Shown piece after piece: positions 46,760 to 57,092 of a stretch of 64,000 bases of DNA. Location: the NCBI GenBank assembly GCA_003255065.1, contig QAOA01000967.1:1-64000 (forward strand), written 5' to 3'. This DNA comes from Cercis canadensis (taxonomy: Eukaryota > Streptophyta > Magnoliopsida > Fabales > Fabaceae). Below the pieces are notes generated by a model. It saw only the letters and a list, made by a program, of their open reading frames with translations. It had not been told where the DNA came from and did no database searches. Each line of letters begins with the position of its first letter. Position 1 is the first letter of the stretch. Position numbers and translations under genes: made by a program.

Positions 46760-48900
46760 ATGGAGAGCTCTAGGGGTGAGCATAAACTACTGCACCGCAA
46801 TTAACCAACCGAATCAAATCCAAAATACACATCATAGTCAGTTCGATTCAACAATTAAGATTGGATTGTAATTTTAAAGAAAATCGATTTGGATGGTCGA
46901 GATGAGTTCTAGATTTTACAATTCGAGGGTAACTGAGACAGACCGAATTCACTTCATAAATCACTTTTCAGCTTTGTTAATTCTAAGTAACTCATCTCTC
47001 CATCTCTCTATCTTATCACTTTTCAGTTTTCAAATACCTTTTATTTATTTACTTCTTTTGGTAAAATTAATACTTTCTTCTTTAAATAATTTTATGAGTC
47101 AATTTTTATTTTTAAATTAAAAATTGTTTCTATTTTATCCAAAATCTGAAACTGAAGTGTGAACTGAAACAAAGAAAAAAGTTTTAAAAAATAAAATATT
47201 TAATTAAAAGATTTATCAAAAATGTTTTTAATTAAAATATAGATTTAATTGTAATTTTGTTCCGTCTATTTACATCAAAGTTACAAAATTAATCCGTCTA
47301 TTAGTAAGCCATCCAAAAATCAATGGATTAATGGATTAGTGGTCCAGAAAGTGTGCTTGACATGGATTTTTACATACAAAATAAATGCATGTTTGTTGTG
47401 GTCCCATTGTTGAGATATCGTTTTGCTGTGTTGATTTTAGACAATTTTTTATTCAATGTTTTTTTTTTTTTGGGTGTCTTAATGTACAAATCACAGGGAT
47501 ATTATTAAGTAGTGTTTTAAGGCGTAGCCTTGTGACCACTAGCTAGCTAGTATCTTATATATACACTTATCCTACAATAATTTAAATGTTATCAAATTTG
47601 TTTACGGTGAGCTCTTTGCAAGTTGCATGAATTATTGTTGGTAAATTAAGGTGATTTGCAATATATTACTTTTGCAGAGTATGATTCATGTGGACAGGGA
47701 AAAGTTACATCAAATTTGTCATAGAATCTGATGCTCTATGGTTCAGAATAATAGTACAACATAGAGGATAGGCAAGGTACTCCAAGTTACATGCTTTGCA
47801 TCTGTAAGTAATAGAGCTCAGAATAATAGTACCAAGGCAATAGGATAGTACTTTATTCCTTTCTTGCGTGGACAGTAATGCCATTTTCATTGTTTCTTTG
47901 GTTTGATAGTTCAGCATACAAAAAACAATTTTGTTTAGTTGTTCATTAATGCAATGAATATAATGGAATGATGAATATGATGATAATCATAGAATCTGAT
48001 GCCCTATGGTTCAGAGTTTATCTGTTTTTGCTTACATTAAGTGTTGAAAGTAATTGGGAGGAGTTGTTTGTTGTAGTATCTATAAGCATGTTTTCTTAGT
48101 ACTGTTTGCCAATATTTTTACCATAATCACATGGTGCTTATGATTGTGTGAAGTTTGATCTTGGAATTTTTTTTTCTTCCCTATTTTATTTGGCAGCCTT
48201 CTTCTAATGTATGCCTTCTCATATTGGCACTTATATTAGAGTTTTTTAAATTAGTTCATTTTGTTCTCAGCTTTGCCCTTGTTAATTGATGCCATATTTG
48301 CAGTAAATAATAATTAAGGTGCAGGAAAAGAAAAAGACAGAGACAAAATAAATTCCAATTACAGAAAATGTCAAAAGGATTAAAATCCTGAATTTGAAAC
48401 TAGACTCCTAATAGTATTAAATATATGAAGCAGGAACAGAATTTGGAACTTAAAGGTTTGCTTCATTTTCTCTTCCTCTATGAAATGACATGGAGTAGTT
48501 ATGCATCTAATAAGTGGTGTTTCGTTCTTTCATCATTCCCCTGATCTAATCAGCTTTTGTATCATGATTTTGGAGAATTGCCAGTGTATTGGTATGATGT
48601 AATACAAAGAATTAATGTCTTCGCTATTTAAGAATTTAATGTTTTTTTTTTATTTACATTTAAATTTCATGCTCCAACCAGTTGCAATAAAAGTTATGAA
48701 TAATCAAATTCGAATTATGTGTCCCTCCTCTCTTGAGAAATTGTTACATGTTAATAAATTTCAACAGAATTTGTGTTGGCCTTTCCCACTTTTTGACATG
48801 TACCTTGGGACTTAAAAGACAAAAATAATGTTTACTTTACGCTCTTCATCACCGTTTTGTGGCTTATAATTTCCATGTGTGTAATTGTCCTTTATTTAAA
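46760..48900. other. Intergenic DNA upstream of the terpene synthase
   Basis: From 46770 a GGGGTGAGCATAAAC terminus with CGATTT and GGATTG words resembles a hAT end, but I found no matching right end. The phrase CATAGAATCTGATGC plus CTATGGTTCAGA occurs twice (about 47720 and 47990). No gene recognised. Confidence 0.4.
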
Positions 48901-48907
48901 TATGTAG

Positions 48908-49119
48908 AATCAAGAACTATGTTGTGGATTCTTTCAATGGGCAGACAACTTTGAAGGAATGGTTCCAAGAACACCTGAGTCTTTGATAGCAAATGAAAAA
49001 AAAAGGTGATGAAGATGTAGAAGAAGAGAATTAAGAGTCTTGAAAGTGAAGTTAGGAAATTGAAAATTGCTTGTAGTTTACTGGTTGTTTTGTTGGTCAT
49101 GGTATTTTTGGCAAAATAA
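48908..49119 (+). pseudogene. GRF-type zinc finger protein fragment
   Basis: After an acceptor-like TAG, a frame reads CCGFFQWADNFEGMVPRTPE. This matches the second half of the plant zf-GRF motif (CxFFxWxD). A stop pair interrupts it, and another frame continues with a coiled coil (IKSLESEVRKLK) and a hydrophobic tail (CSLLVVLLVMVFLAK) before a stop. That order, GRF finger then coiled coil then membrane anchor, is common in small plant GRF proteins. The first half of the finger is missing and the frame is broken, so this is a relic. Confidence 0.55.
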
Positions 49120-49347
49120 GTTATCTTTGAATAGAATGATTGTAAAGCTTCCTAGAAGAGTAAAAATTCCCAGAATGTAGTTTTCATTTACCCTAAATAT
49201 ATTTCAGACATGTTGAACATCTATGTAGCTTTAGCGCCTCAGCTAGGACATGCTCATGTAGGGTATATGAGATTTTTTTTGTTGTAGAAAAATACATGCA
49301 TAATCAATTTAGTATTAGAAGATTTTTAGTATAACTTATTCTTTGTA

Positions 49348-49426
49348 AGATAACTTCATCTATAAAAAAAAAAAAAAAAAAAAGAATTGAGATCAATTAC
49401 TTTTTTTTATAGATGAAGTTATTCTT
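49348..49426. repeat. Short hairpin with poly-A loop
   Basis: ATAACTTCATCTATAAAAAA and its complement TTTTTTATAGATGAAGTTAT flank a loop of about 30 bp. The arms are nearly perfect over 25 bp. It is probably a small foldback or an inverted duplicate; no promoter or stop codon nearby suggests a terminator role. Confidence 0.7.
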
Positions 49427-50429
49427 TGATGTTCATACCTAATTTTATTGGCGAGCAGCTAATAAGTTGTTAAGAATCATCCTAATAAACAAGAATGAAT
49501 TCTAATAACAAAGAGATAGTATAAAATGGAAGTATGCATGTAAGAAAATAAAAATGCTACTAACTTGTGATAACCACAATTACTACCCATGTTTATGCCG
49601 CTGACAACCTATGAGTATAGATGGAAAACATATTAGGAACTAACTGGACAAATTTATTTATCAAGCATAACATGACTTTTAGTAGAATTCCTATATGTAG
49701 CGGATTTCAACGGAAAAAAGAATAGCTTGACAAATAAAAAATCAGTAGTAGCATATATGACAAACACAATTCCAATGTTATCATTCTATTAACAAAAGAG
49801 TAAAATGATTTAACAAAAGAGCAAATAGTCTTTATTGATCCCTTTTCAGACATGTTGAACATTTATATTAAACAACCATAATCTGTGCCAAAAAAGGATA
49901 ATTCACCTTCATTATATTAATGGTGATTACATGTCTTTACAATAAGTCAAAAAGGGCTGACTAGTCATTTACAATCAACACCATCTACAAATTGCCAGCC
50001 AACATATCAAAAGTTTCTAATATCCACAAAAAAGTTGGTTGGTCATTTACAATCAATCCTACATAAATTCCAACCAATCAATCAATAGTTCAGTACAATT
50101 TCCAACAGAACAACAAAAGAAAAGAAAAAAAAAAATAGCTTCAATGGTTCTTCACTCATCAACTAATAGCTTCTCCTTCCCTTTGCTTGAATATTCACCA
50201 AAGAGATATGCTGAAAATCTTTTCCTAGTAGCCATGATTGCTGCTTGTATTGTGTATGTAGTCACATCTAATTGCTGCTGTGAAATGTTGGCATGTTGGC
50301 TTGATCCTTGTGGACAAAAGCAATATCATTTTGGTAAGTAAATGAGATGGTGTTTAAACATGCAAAATCATAAATAATAAATTCAAGGTCAATAGCTTCT
50401 TTTTTTTTTTTTTTTTCTAGGTGCTAACT

Positions 50430-51080
50430 TCTTTTTCTTGCTTTGTGGTTGTTGAGCTTGAGAGATATGAATATTTTGTGAATCTTGGCATGGTGGAGAG
50501 GCTTGTGAGTCAATTGGTTGACTGACTGGGACCTCTTCCTCTGTAAAAGGTTGGTTGGTTGCTTTCTTGCTCCTTTTCTGTTGCTTCTATGGTTCCACTC
50601 CCTTACAAGTTCTTGTGTTGTGCCATGTCCCACCACATTTAGAGCATATGGTGGCCTCATATTTTCTTTTCTATCGGCCAGAATCTTATGGAACATCATT
50701 CACTTTGCTTCTATTCTTTTTAGGCCTACCAACTGGTCTCTTGAATGGTGGATGATTTATATCACCAAGATTTGTCATTTGCCAATAATCTTGCCATGCA
50801 AGTGGTTGTATAAAAGGCTCATAAGCCTTTAACCATGTGTTGGTTAAGTACCAGTCATGCACTGCATTATTTGAGCCTTCATTGTTTGATGCAAATGCTG
50901 CACAAACATGTCTACAAGGTATCCCTATAAGATCTCATACCTAACATGAGCATGTCCTAGCTAACAAATCAACCACCACTTGGTCCCCTACTAACTTCAT
51001 ATTTGTGTCCAGTAGGATCTCCATCCCATAATGGAGACCATGCACTGCTTTTCTTCCTTTCGGTATCAAGAAAGTCCAAA
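50430..51080 (-). pseudogene. MULE (Mutator-like) transposase C-terminal relic
   Basis: Minus-strand frames read VVVDLLARTCSC, then two stops, then DLIGIPCRHVCAAFA (the SWIM zinc finger of MuDR transposases, near 50890-50980). They continue with AYEPFIQPLAWQDYW and HPPFKRPVGRPKKNR (50710-50800). The last part is CSKCGGTWHNTRTC (about 50607-50651), a CCHC zinc knuckle found at the end of these proteins. Stops stand where Arg and Trp are expected between CSC and DL, compatible with C-to-T decay. The catalytic DDE part is absent. Confidence 0.75.
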
Positions 51081-51111
51081 GCCATTAGAACATATTTACT
51101 CATGTACTTTC

Positions 51112-52215
51112 AAGCTGCACACCTAGGGAATCAAATATGCGTTTTCCTTTTTCTTAGGCAAGTTTGACTCCCTCTCCCTTCCATCTCTTCCCCTTCCTCC
51201 CTCTGGCCTCTCCCATTCTCCGAACACATTTATTTTGTCATACTAGGCCAGCTCATAATTTCTTTTATCTCTTGGGCTTTCGAGCCCATTTACAGTGTTG
51301 GGCATTTTGTTTTGCTAAGTTCTACTCTATTCATACGCATGCCCAATAAAAAAGGCTTGAAGTTGCCATTAGCCAAGGCTTTTCCATATACAGCACAACA
51401 AGAAGAGGTGAATAATTATAAATAAAAGAAATACTCTGATCAAAGTTTCAAGTAATTTATCTCATGATAAAATATAACACACAAGAATGTGTGTAAACAT
51501 TTTAAGTGGGTTCAATTTTTAATTTTTGTAACTCATAATAATGGTGAGGAGTCATAAGTTACGTAGCAATAAAACTAACATTCCTCTTATTTTAATTAGC
51601 AAAAAAAAAAAAAAACATTGCTCTTATTTTAACTGTGTAATTTCACTATTTTTCACTCCATATAAAAAACAAAAAATGTCAAATCAAGTAATTAATCTAA
51701 CAATCCGAATAACCAATTTAAGATCATCATGGGTATATCATTCTTTCAAAACTGCAAAAAAATCATAACGACACTTATAATACATACTTCTTTATATTTG
51801 CACATAAAATAATATGAATTTAATTAAACCCATTTAATTATTAACTAGTTAAACTAGAGACTTACTTAAACTTTCTCGTATGGCTTCAAATTGTTTATAT
51901 CTCTTCAACTAAGTGTGCAAATTATGATTCGTTAATTACAAAATTGAGGCTTAAAGATGATGTTTGCAAGCAATATAATAAGGTATAGTGTCAAATCTTG
52001 ATATGATCCATTTCCCGTGAACTTGGTAAACATTTTTTTTCTTTTTTTGGGATATCTAAAACGTGCTATAAGCCTATATGTTTGCCTTATATAAGTAATA
52101 GTAAACTTCAGAGAAATAGTAATACTCACAAAAGATACATTAGTTAAAGTCGCTTCCATATCAAACTTGCCTATAAGGAAAACGCATATTCAACATCCCT
52201 AGGTGTGCAGCTTTT
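51112..52215. repeat. Inverted repeat flanking 1 kb
   Basis: AGCTGCACACCTAGGGAATC followed by AAATATGCGTTTTCCTT (from about 51113) recurs as the complement at about 52176-52213 (AAGGAAAACGCATATT, then CCCTAGGTGTGCAGCTT). The arms are about 38 bp and enclose 1.02 kb of AT-rich DNA with no recognisable gene. It may be two termini of a decayed MULE next to the transposase relic, or an inverted duplication. Confidence 0.6.
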
Positions 52216-52618
52216 GGGTTTTTCCATACTGTGTTTTTCTATAGAAAACGCAATATCATTTTTGCGTGTTCTGATAGAAAACACAGAAATGATACTGTGT
52301 CAAACCTTTTTACATTTCAGTGTTTGTTACAAAATATTTTAGCATTTTTTTTTAAGGAATACATATTTTATATTTTAACGTCTGTTGTTTGAAAAGCTGT
52401 ATTATTTTGGTATTTAAAAACACATAAGCGTGTATTAAGAAAAAAAAAAAAAAGTGACCAATTTTGGTAAATACTTTCAAAACTAATTTAAACTTGTACT
52501 TTGTTTATTAAACAACATTATTGCGGTCAATTTGCCGATAAATGGATTAAATCTGTTATCTCTCTAGTTTGGGAGATTTGTCTCAAAAGAAAAAGGAAAC
52601 CAAGAGTTTCATCTTAAC

Positions 52619-55600
52619 CTATGTTGCATGGGAACGGGTACGAAACGCCAATACGACATTTTTTAAATAATGGGGGTACGGGTATGGGTACGGCGGGGGT
52701 ACGCCACGTCATATATATATATATATATATATATGAAATAGCAAGAAAAATGTTAAAATTCTCCAAATATTACAAATATCAAGCATTAATCCATAACAAA
52801 TAAATAACAACCAACAAGTATTAACTCAAAGTACAAATGATCAATCAAAATTTAACTCCTAACACTATTAATTTCATCATTTCCATTTCCGCCATCACTA
52901 ATAATTATAGCTTCCATCTCAGGTTCATCAAGTGATAAGCTAGCAACTTTAAGACCATCACCCCCATCAAATAGTTCCCAATTATCTCCAACAACATCCC
53001 AATTTTTAGTATTTTCACTCAAATATTTATCACTTTTCCTTGACAAAAGATGAAGATTTGTATGAACAAATACTAAATCTTCAGCTATTTGAAGATTCAT
53101 CAAGTTTCTCTTCATTGAATGGATAAAGGAGTATGTACTCAAATTTCTTTCACAGCAAGATGATGAGCACGGTTGGCCAAGAAGCTTCAAAGCAAGTGCT
53201 TGGAGCAAAGGGCAGCAGCCCCATAATTATTCCACCAAACCTTTGGTTCTAATCTCCCTCTATCTTTAATGGATTGAGGGCAAGAAAAATCTCCAAGGTT
53301 TCCAGAGAAATCAGAGAACTCATTTTGCACCTTTATTAACTCCTCATCACTTTGAAAGTAACTATTGAAACACCTATTCCTTTCTTTGGATATGTCATTC
53401 ACCCGATATGGAGCAACTCTATTTGGTGCCTCACTAAGCCATTTCTCACTGTAATACCTACATAATATGGAGCAAAAAATTGAAACAATATATCTCAAAC
53501 TTTATATAAAACAATTAAGACATTAAATGAAAAAAATTGATTTAAAATTTACCTTGGATTTAGTGAATGAGCCAAGCAATGCAATGGTGAACAACTCTTT
53601 GCCCAACGACTAACAAGTATTCCATACACCACATCATAAAAGCTAGATTGCTCATGGGATTGCTTTCCTTCATGTTTATATATGGCTGTCTTGACCTCTC
53701 CAATCATACAATCCCAAAAACTATAGATCAAATGCAATGTTGGCTTATCAGTATCACAAAGTCGAAGCATTTCATAGATAGGCTTTGTAAAAGAAAGGAT
53801 ATAGTCCACCTTATCCCACCAAACTTCATCCAAAAGAGTTCCTCTCACATAATCAGCCTTTCCAACATCATCCTCTTTATAACTAGTCCATTGATAACTA
53901 ATAACCATGTTTTGGAGAACACGTTTTATGAGCTTTAGCCTTTTGAGCATCACTATGTTTGAAGCAAATCTTGTTTCAGCAATGGCCAACAATTTTAAAG
54001 GCACAAATGCATTAAATATGGATAGCCTCATTGAATGATTCATGATAAACTTCCTAATAAACATAGCATCTTCAATACCTTGAGTGTTCCAATGACATAG
54101 ATTATAAGTAGTCTCATTTTTCTCTGTGTTCTTAGTAGAACAAATATTTTTCAATGCAAGATTTAAAGTATGCACCACACAAGGAGTCCAAAATATGAAA
54201 GGGATATTCAGCTTCAATGATTAAACCAACGGCTTTACAAACTGGGGCATTGTCAGTGATAATTTGCACCACATTCATTGGGCCAACTTCCTGAACTACA
54301 AATCTCATCAATTGAGCAATATAATTTTTATCTTTGTATTCTGCAGAACCATCAATAGCTTTCAAAAACATAGGAACACCATCAGAAACAGCCATAAAAT
54401 TAATTAGTGGCCTCCTTTGAACATCAGTCCACCCATCACTCACTATGCTCAACCCCTTCTCCTTCCAAGTCTCTTTGATTGGTAGCATTAATCTCTCAAC
54501 ATTTGTTCTCTCTTTTTACAACAAAGAATTTTCTTAAAGCATTATAACCAGGAGGCACAAAACCAGAAATAAGGTTGTTTGCACACATTTGAAATGCATT
54601 TATGTAATGAGGATTACATGCAAGATTGAAAGACAAACCAACTGAATAAAACATCCTTGCAATTTCAGACTTAATTTGTTCTCTAATTCCTTGGTTAAAT
54701 GCTTTTTCAAGAGGACCAATAGCTCTTCTTTTATTTTCCCAAATTAATTCCTTAACCATAGGACTAACACTAGGAGGTAATGGAACTTCCTTGGGTTTTT
54801 TTTCTAGCTTCAACTACCTCAATCTTGGCCTTCATTGATGCTATATTCTCACTAGTTACATTTGGGCACACTTGTATACCCAATCCAGAAATTCTCAACA
54901 AATGGTGTCTAACCCTAGAATATGATCCTTGAAAAATTCCATTGCAAAAATTACATTGCCAATTTTTAGTCCCACTCTTTTTATTTCCATGATCAACAAT
55001 AGTCACATACTCCCAAAAAGGAGTCCCCTCTTTTTGAGCATTAGATGATGATTCTTCATTAACCCTACTAGTAAAACTACTAGAATTTTCAGAGGGAGAT
55101 GAAGCCATATTACCTCAAATGTGGCCACAAAATAACTTTCCAAGCCTTGAATCTACCCACCCTTCACTTTGATTGAGCAATAGAGGAGAAAGAGCTGCTG
55201 CAAAGGAAGAGAAAGGAAGAAAAAATTTGCAGAAACAGTCGCTGGTCCTTGCTTCTTTGTTGGAAAATTGCCAAATTTGATTTCGGGAAGGAGAAGGCAA
55301 TTTTGAGGTTTCAGGGGCGTCCAAAAACAGCGTCGTTCCATTAAGTCTCCCAATTTCCGCCTCTTTCAAAATAGTGCCGTATCCAATTCCCGCATCTTTC
55401 AAAATGATGCCGTATCCCTGGTTTTAAATTCCTGCATCCTTCCCAAACGACGACATTCCAAATGACCAGGATTTTGCTTGCGAAAACGGCGTCGTTTCTT
55501 GTCACCGCATCCAGCTAGGCGTTTCGAGCGCGTTTCTTTAGCGATTCAAAGCGTTTCTTGGCGTTTCGAAGCGTTAAAAAAAAAAATGAAAATCTGTGAG

Positions 55601-55678
55601 TTTCGGGCTGTGGTACGCGTTTCAGGGACGTCCCCGAAACGGGAACGCCCCCAAAAAATGCATTTCGATGCTACTTAG
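52619..55678 (-). mobile_element. hAT transposon, 3.06 kb, CTATGTTGCAC family
   Basis: Perfect 8-bp target duplication ATCTTAAC at 52611-52618 and 55679-55686. The ends are CTATGTTGCATGG and the complement of CTAAGTAGCATCG. The left subterminal region has GGGTACGG words and a TA microsatellite. The right subterminal region has a cluster of GCGTTTC words (about 55515-55640), plausible transposase-binding repeats. The transposase lies on the minus strand inside. Two internally deleted relatives sit at 19333 and 29387. The intact duplication suggests a young insertion. Confidence 0.93.
52852..55108 (-). pseudogene. hAT transposase with BED finger, frame-broken
   Basis: Reading begins at 55108 (MASSPSENSSSFTSRVNEES). 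In order: a BED zinc finger (WQCNFCNGIFQGSYSRVRHH, about residues 50-70); a DUF659-type block (IVSDGWTDVQRRPLINFMAV); the catalytic-region continuation (CVVHTLNLALKNIC); LAHSLNPR/YYSEKWLSEAP across an apparent small intron (about 53470-53552); and the C-terminal dimerisation region (SSCCERNLSTYSFIHSMKRN). Four frame breaks are visible, near 54800 (an 8-base homopolymer), 54525, 54195 and 53203, so as read no full-length protein is made. Some breaks sit at homopolymers and could be sequencing errors. The end is acidic (EPEMEAIIISDGGNGNDEIN). Confidence 0.88.
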
Positions 55679-55686
55679 ATCTTAAC

Positions 55687-57092
55687 CCTATATGGGAGCC
55701 TGTTCCAAACAAGCAGCCTGCAATTATCTTAAACACATCAAAAGGTTTCGTTGCACGCTAATTCATGGCAACTGAATTTGTAATTTGAATTCAACATGTT
55801 ATGCCCATCTTTAAAAGTGATTATGTGATTACATTATGATAGGTATATATGTTCATCAGGGAGAACCTGTTAAACTATTATAAATATATTTAAGGTTTAC
55901 TTATGCTTTGGGTTCTTATAATTTGAGCAAAAATTTAAATAGGTCCTTATAATTTATTTCCCTTTAAATAGGTCTTTATTCTTTTATTTGCATATGAATA
56001 AATTTTTGCCATTAATCTCAATTATATCATGTCAAACCTTATGTATATTTGGTGAAGATAGAAGTTTAATTGACACAAATTTTAACCAATGAAGAAAATA
56101 TTCGCTCAATATAAGCATTGAGTAATATGAAGTCACTATTACTCTCCTGAATTGAGAATTGTGTGCATGAACTATGGCTTGTCATTTATTACAGAAATTT
56201 ACCATCATATTCTCTGATCATTTGGAATGGAAACTTCAAGTGCAGCCCCACTTTGAGATTCATTGGAGAAAATAATTGTAGCTTGTCCCATTTATTATTA
56301 TGATGTCCATGTTAAGTTTTTTTTATTTTTTTGTCATAATCACATATAATATAATTAATTTAAAAATCTCTTTAAAAGATTGAAATCACATGTAAGAGGG
56401 GCTGTTTCTCATATCTTTATCAATAACATAAAGAAGAAGTCTTTGTTTAGCAAAAGAGGAAGTCTATTTTGTTCTATTTGTGACTTTTTGGTGTTTTTCT
56501 TTAAGAAAAATATTTAAAAGTGCTAAAATTTCATAAAAATTCATTACAAGTGCACTCACTTACAATTTTTTTTTAAAATCTTTGCAATCACCGTTAAGAT
56601 TTACCAAAATAAAAATAATAAAAATAAAAATCAATATCTCAACCAACAAAGACACATTTGTGATGGACCAAACAAGACAAAAAAAGGCACATTTGTGAAC
56701 TGGATGTGTTGTAGTTCTGTTCTCTTTATTTTCTCGAGGTTTATTATATTAAATCACTTTTCTTTTTAAAGTAAATTATTATTATTAATTAGTTAATTAT
56801 ATAAAAGAATGTCTTATTAAAAAAAGAAAAAGAAAAAGAATAATTCCATCTACGTCCATATTCGCCTTCCGCTGTTTCATTTCTCCTTCATCCATTCTCC
56901 TCCAAATCTCAGCCCAAACCCTAAGATTCTTCTGCGAATCCTAACTGTGTGCTCCATGAAGAAAATTCACTATCATTCGGGTTCAATTCACCTCAATTCC
57001 TACCATAAAAACATCAAATTTCGATCATCTAAACCCTAATTTCGCAGGCTCATCGTCCACAATCCAGACCACTCTGTCCATCTACTATCTCC
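55687..57092. other. Intergenic DNA and promoter/leader of the OSCA gene
   Basis: AT-rich spacer up to about 56820, with no gene recognised, then a CT-rich, less AT-rich leader. AAACCCTAA at 57031-57039 is a telo-box, a motif common in promoters and leaders of growth-expressed plant genes. Confidence 0.5.

Noticed and set aside
46770..47160. hAT-like terminus GGGGTGAGCATAAAC
   Set aside because: No matching opposite end or target duplication found, so not listed as an element.
50039..50341. Frame MVIYNQSYINSNQSINSS of 100 codons
   Set aside because: The Cys-rich and hydrophobic end looks accidental; no family recognised and the region lies beside a transposase relic.
41460..55108. Possibility of a biosynthetic gene cluster around the terpene synthase
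   Set aside because: No P450, glycosyltransferase, methyltransferase or second terpene synthase is within the window; neighbours are transposons and unrelated genes.
55900..56060. One-sided sequence resembling the arm of a long-inverted-repeat element (GGTTCTTATAATTTGAGC)
   Set aside because: No complementary arm was found nearby.
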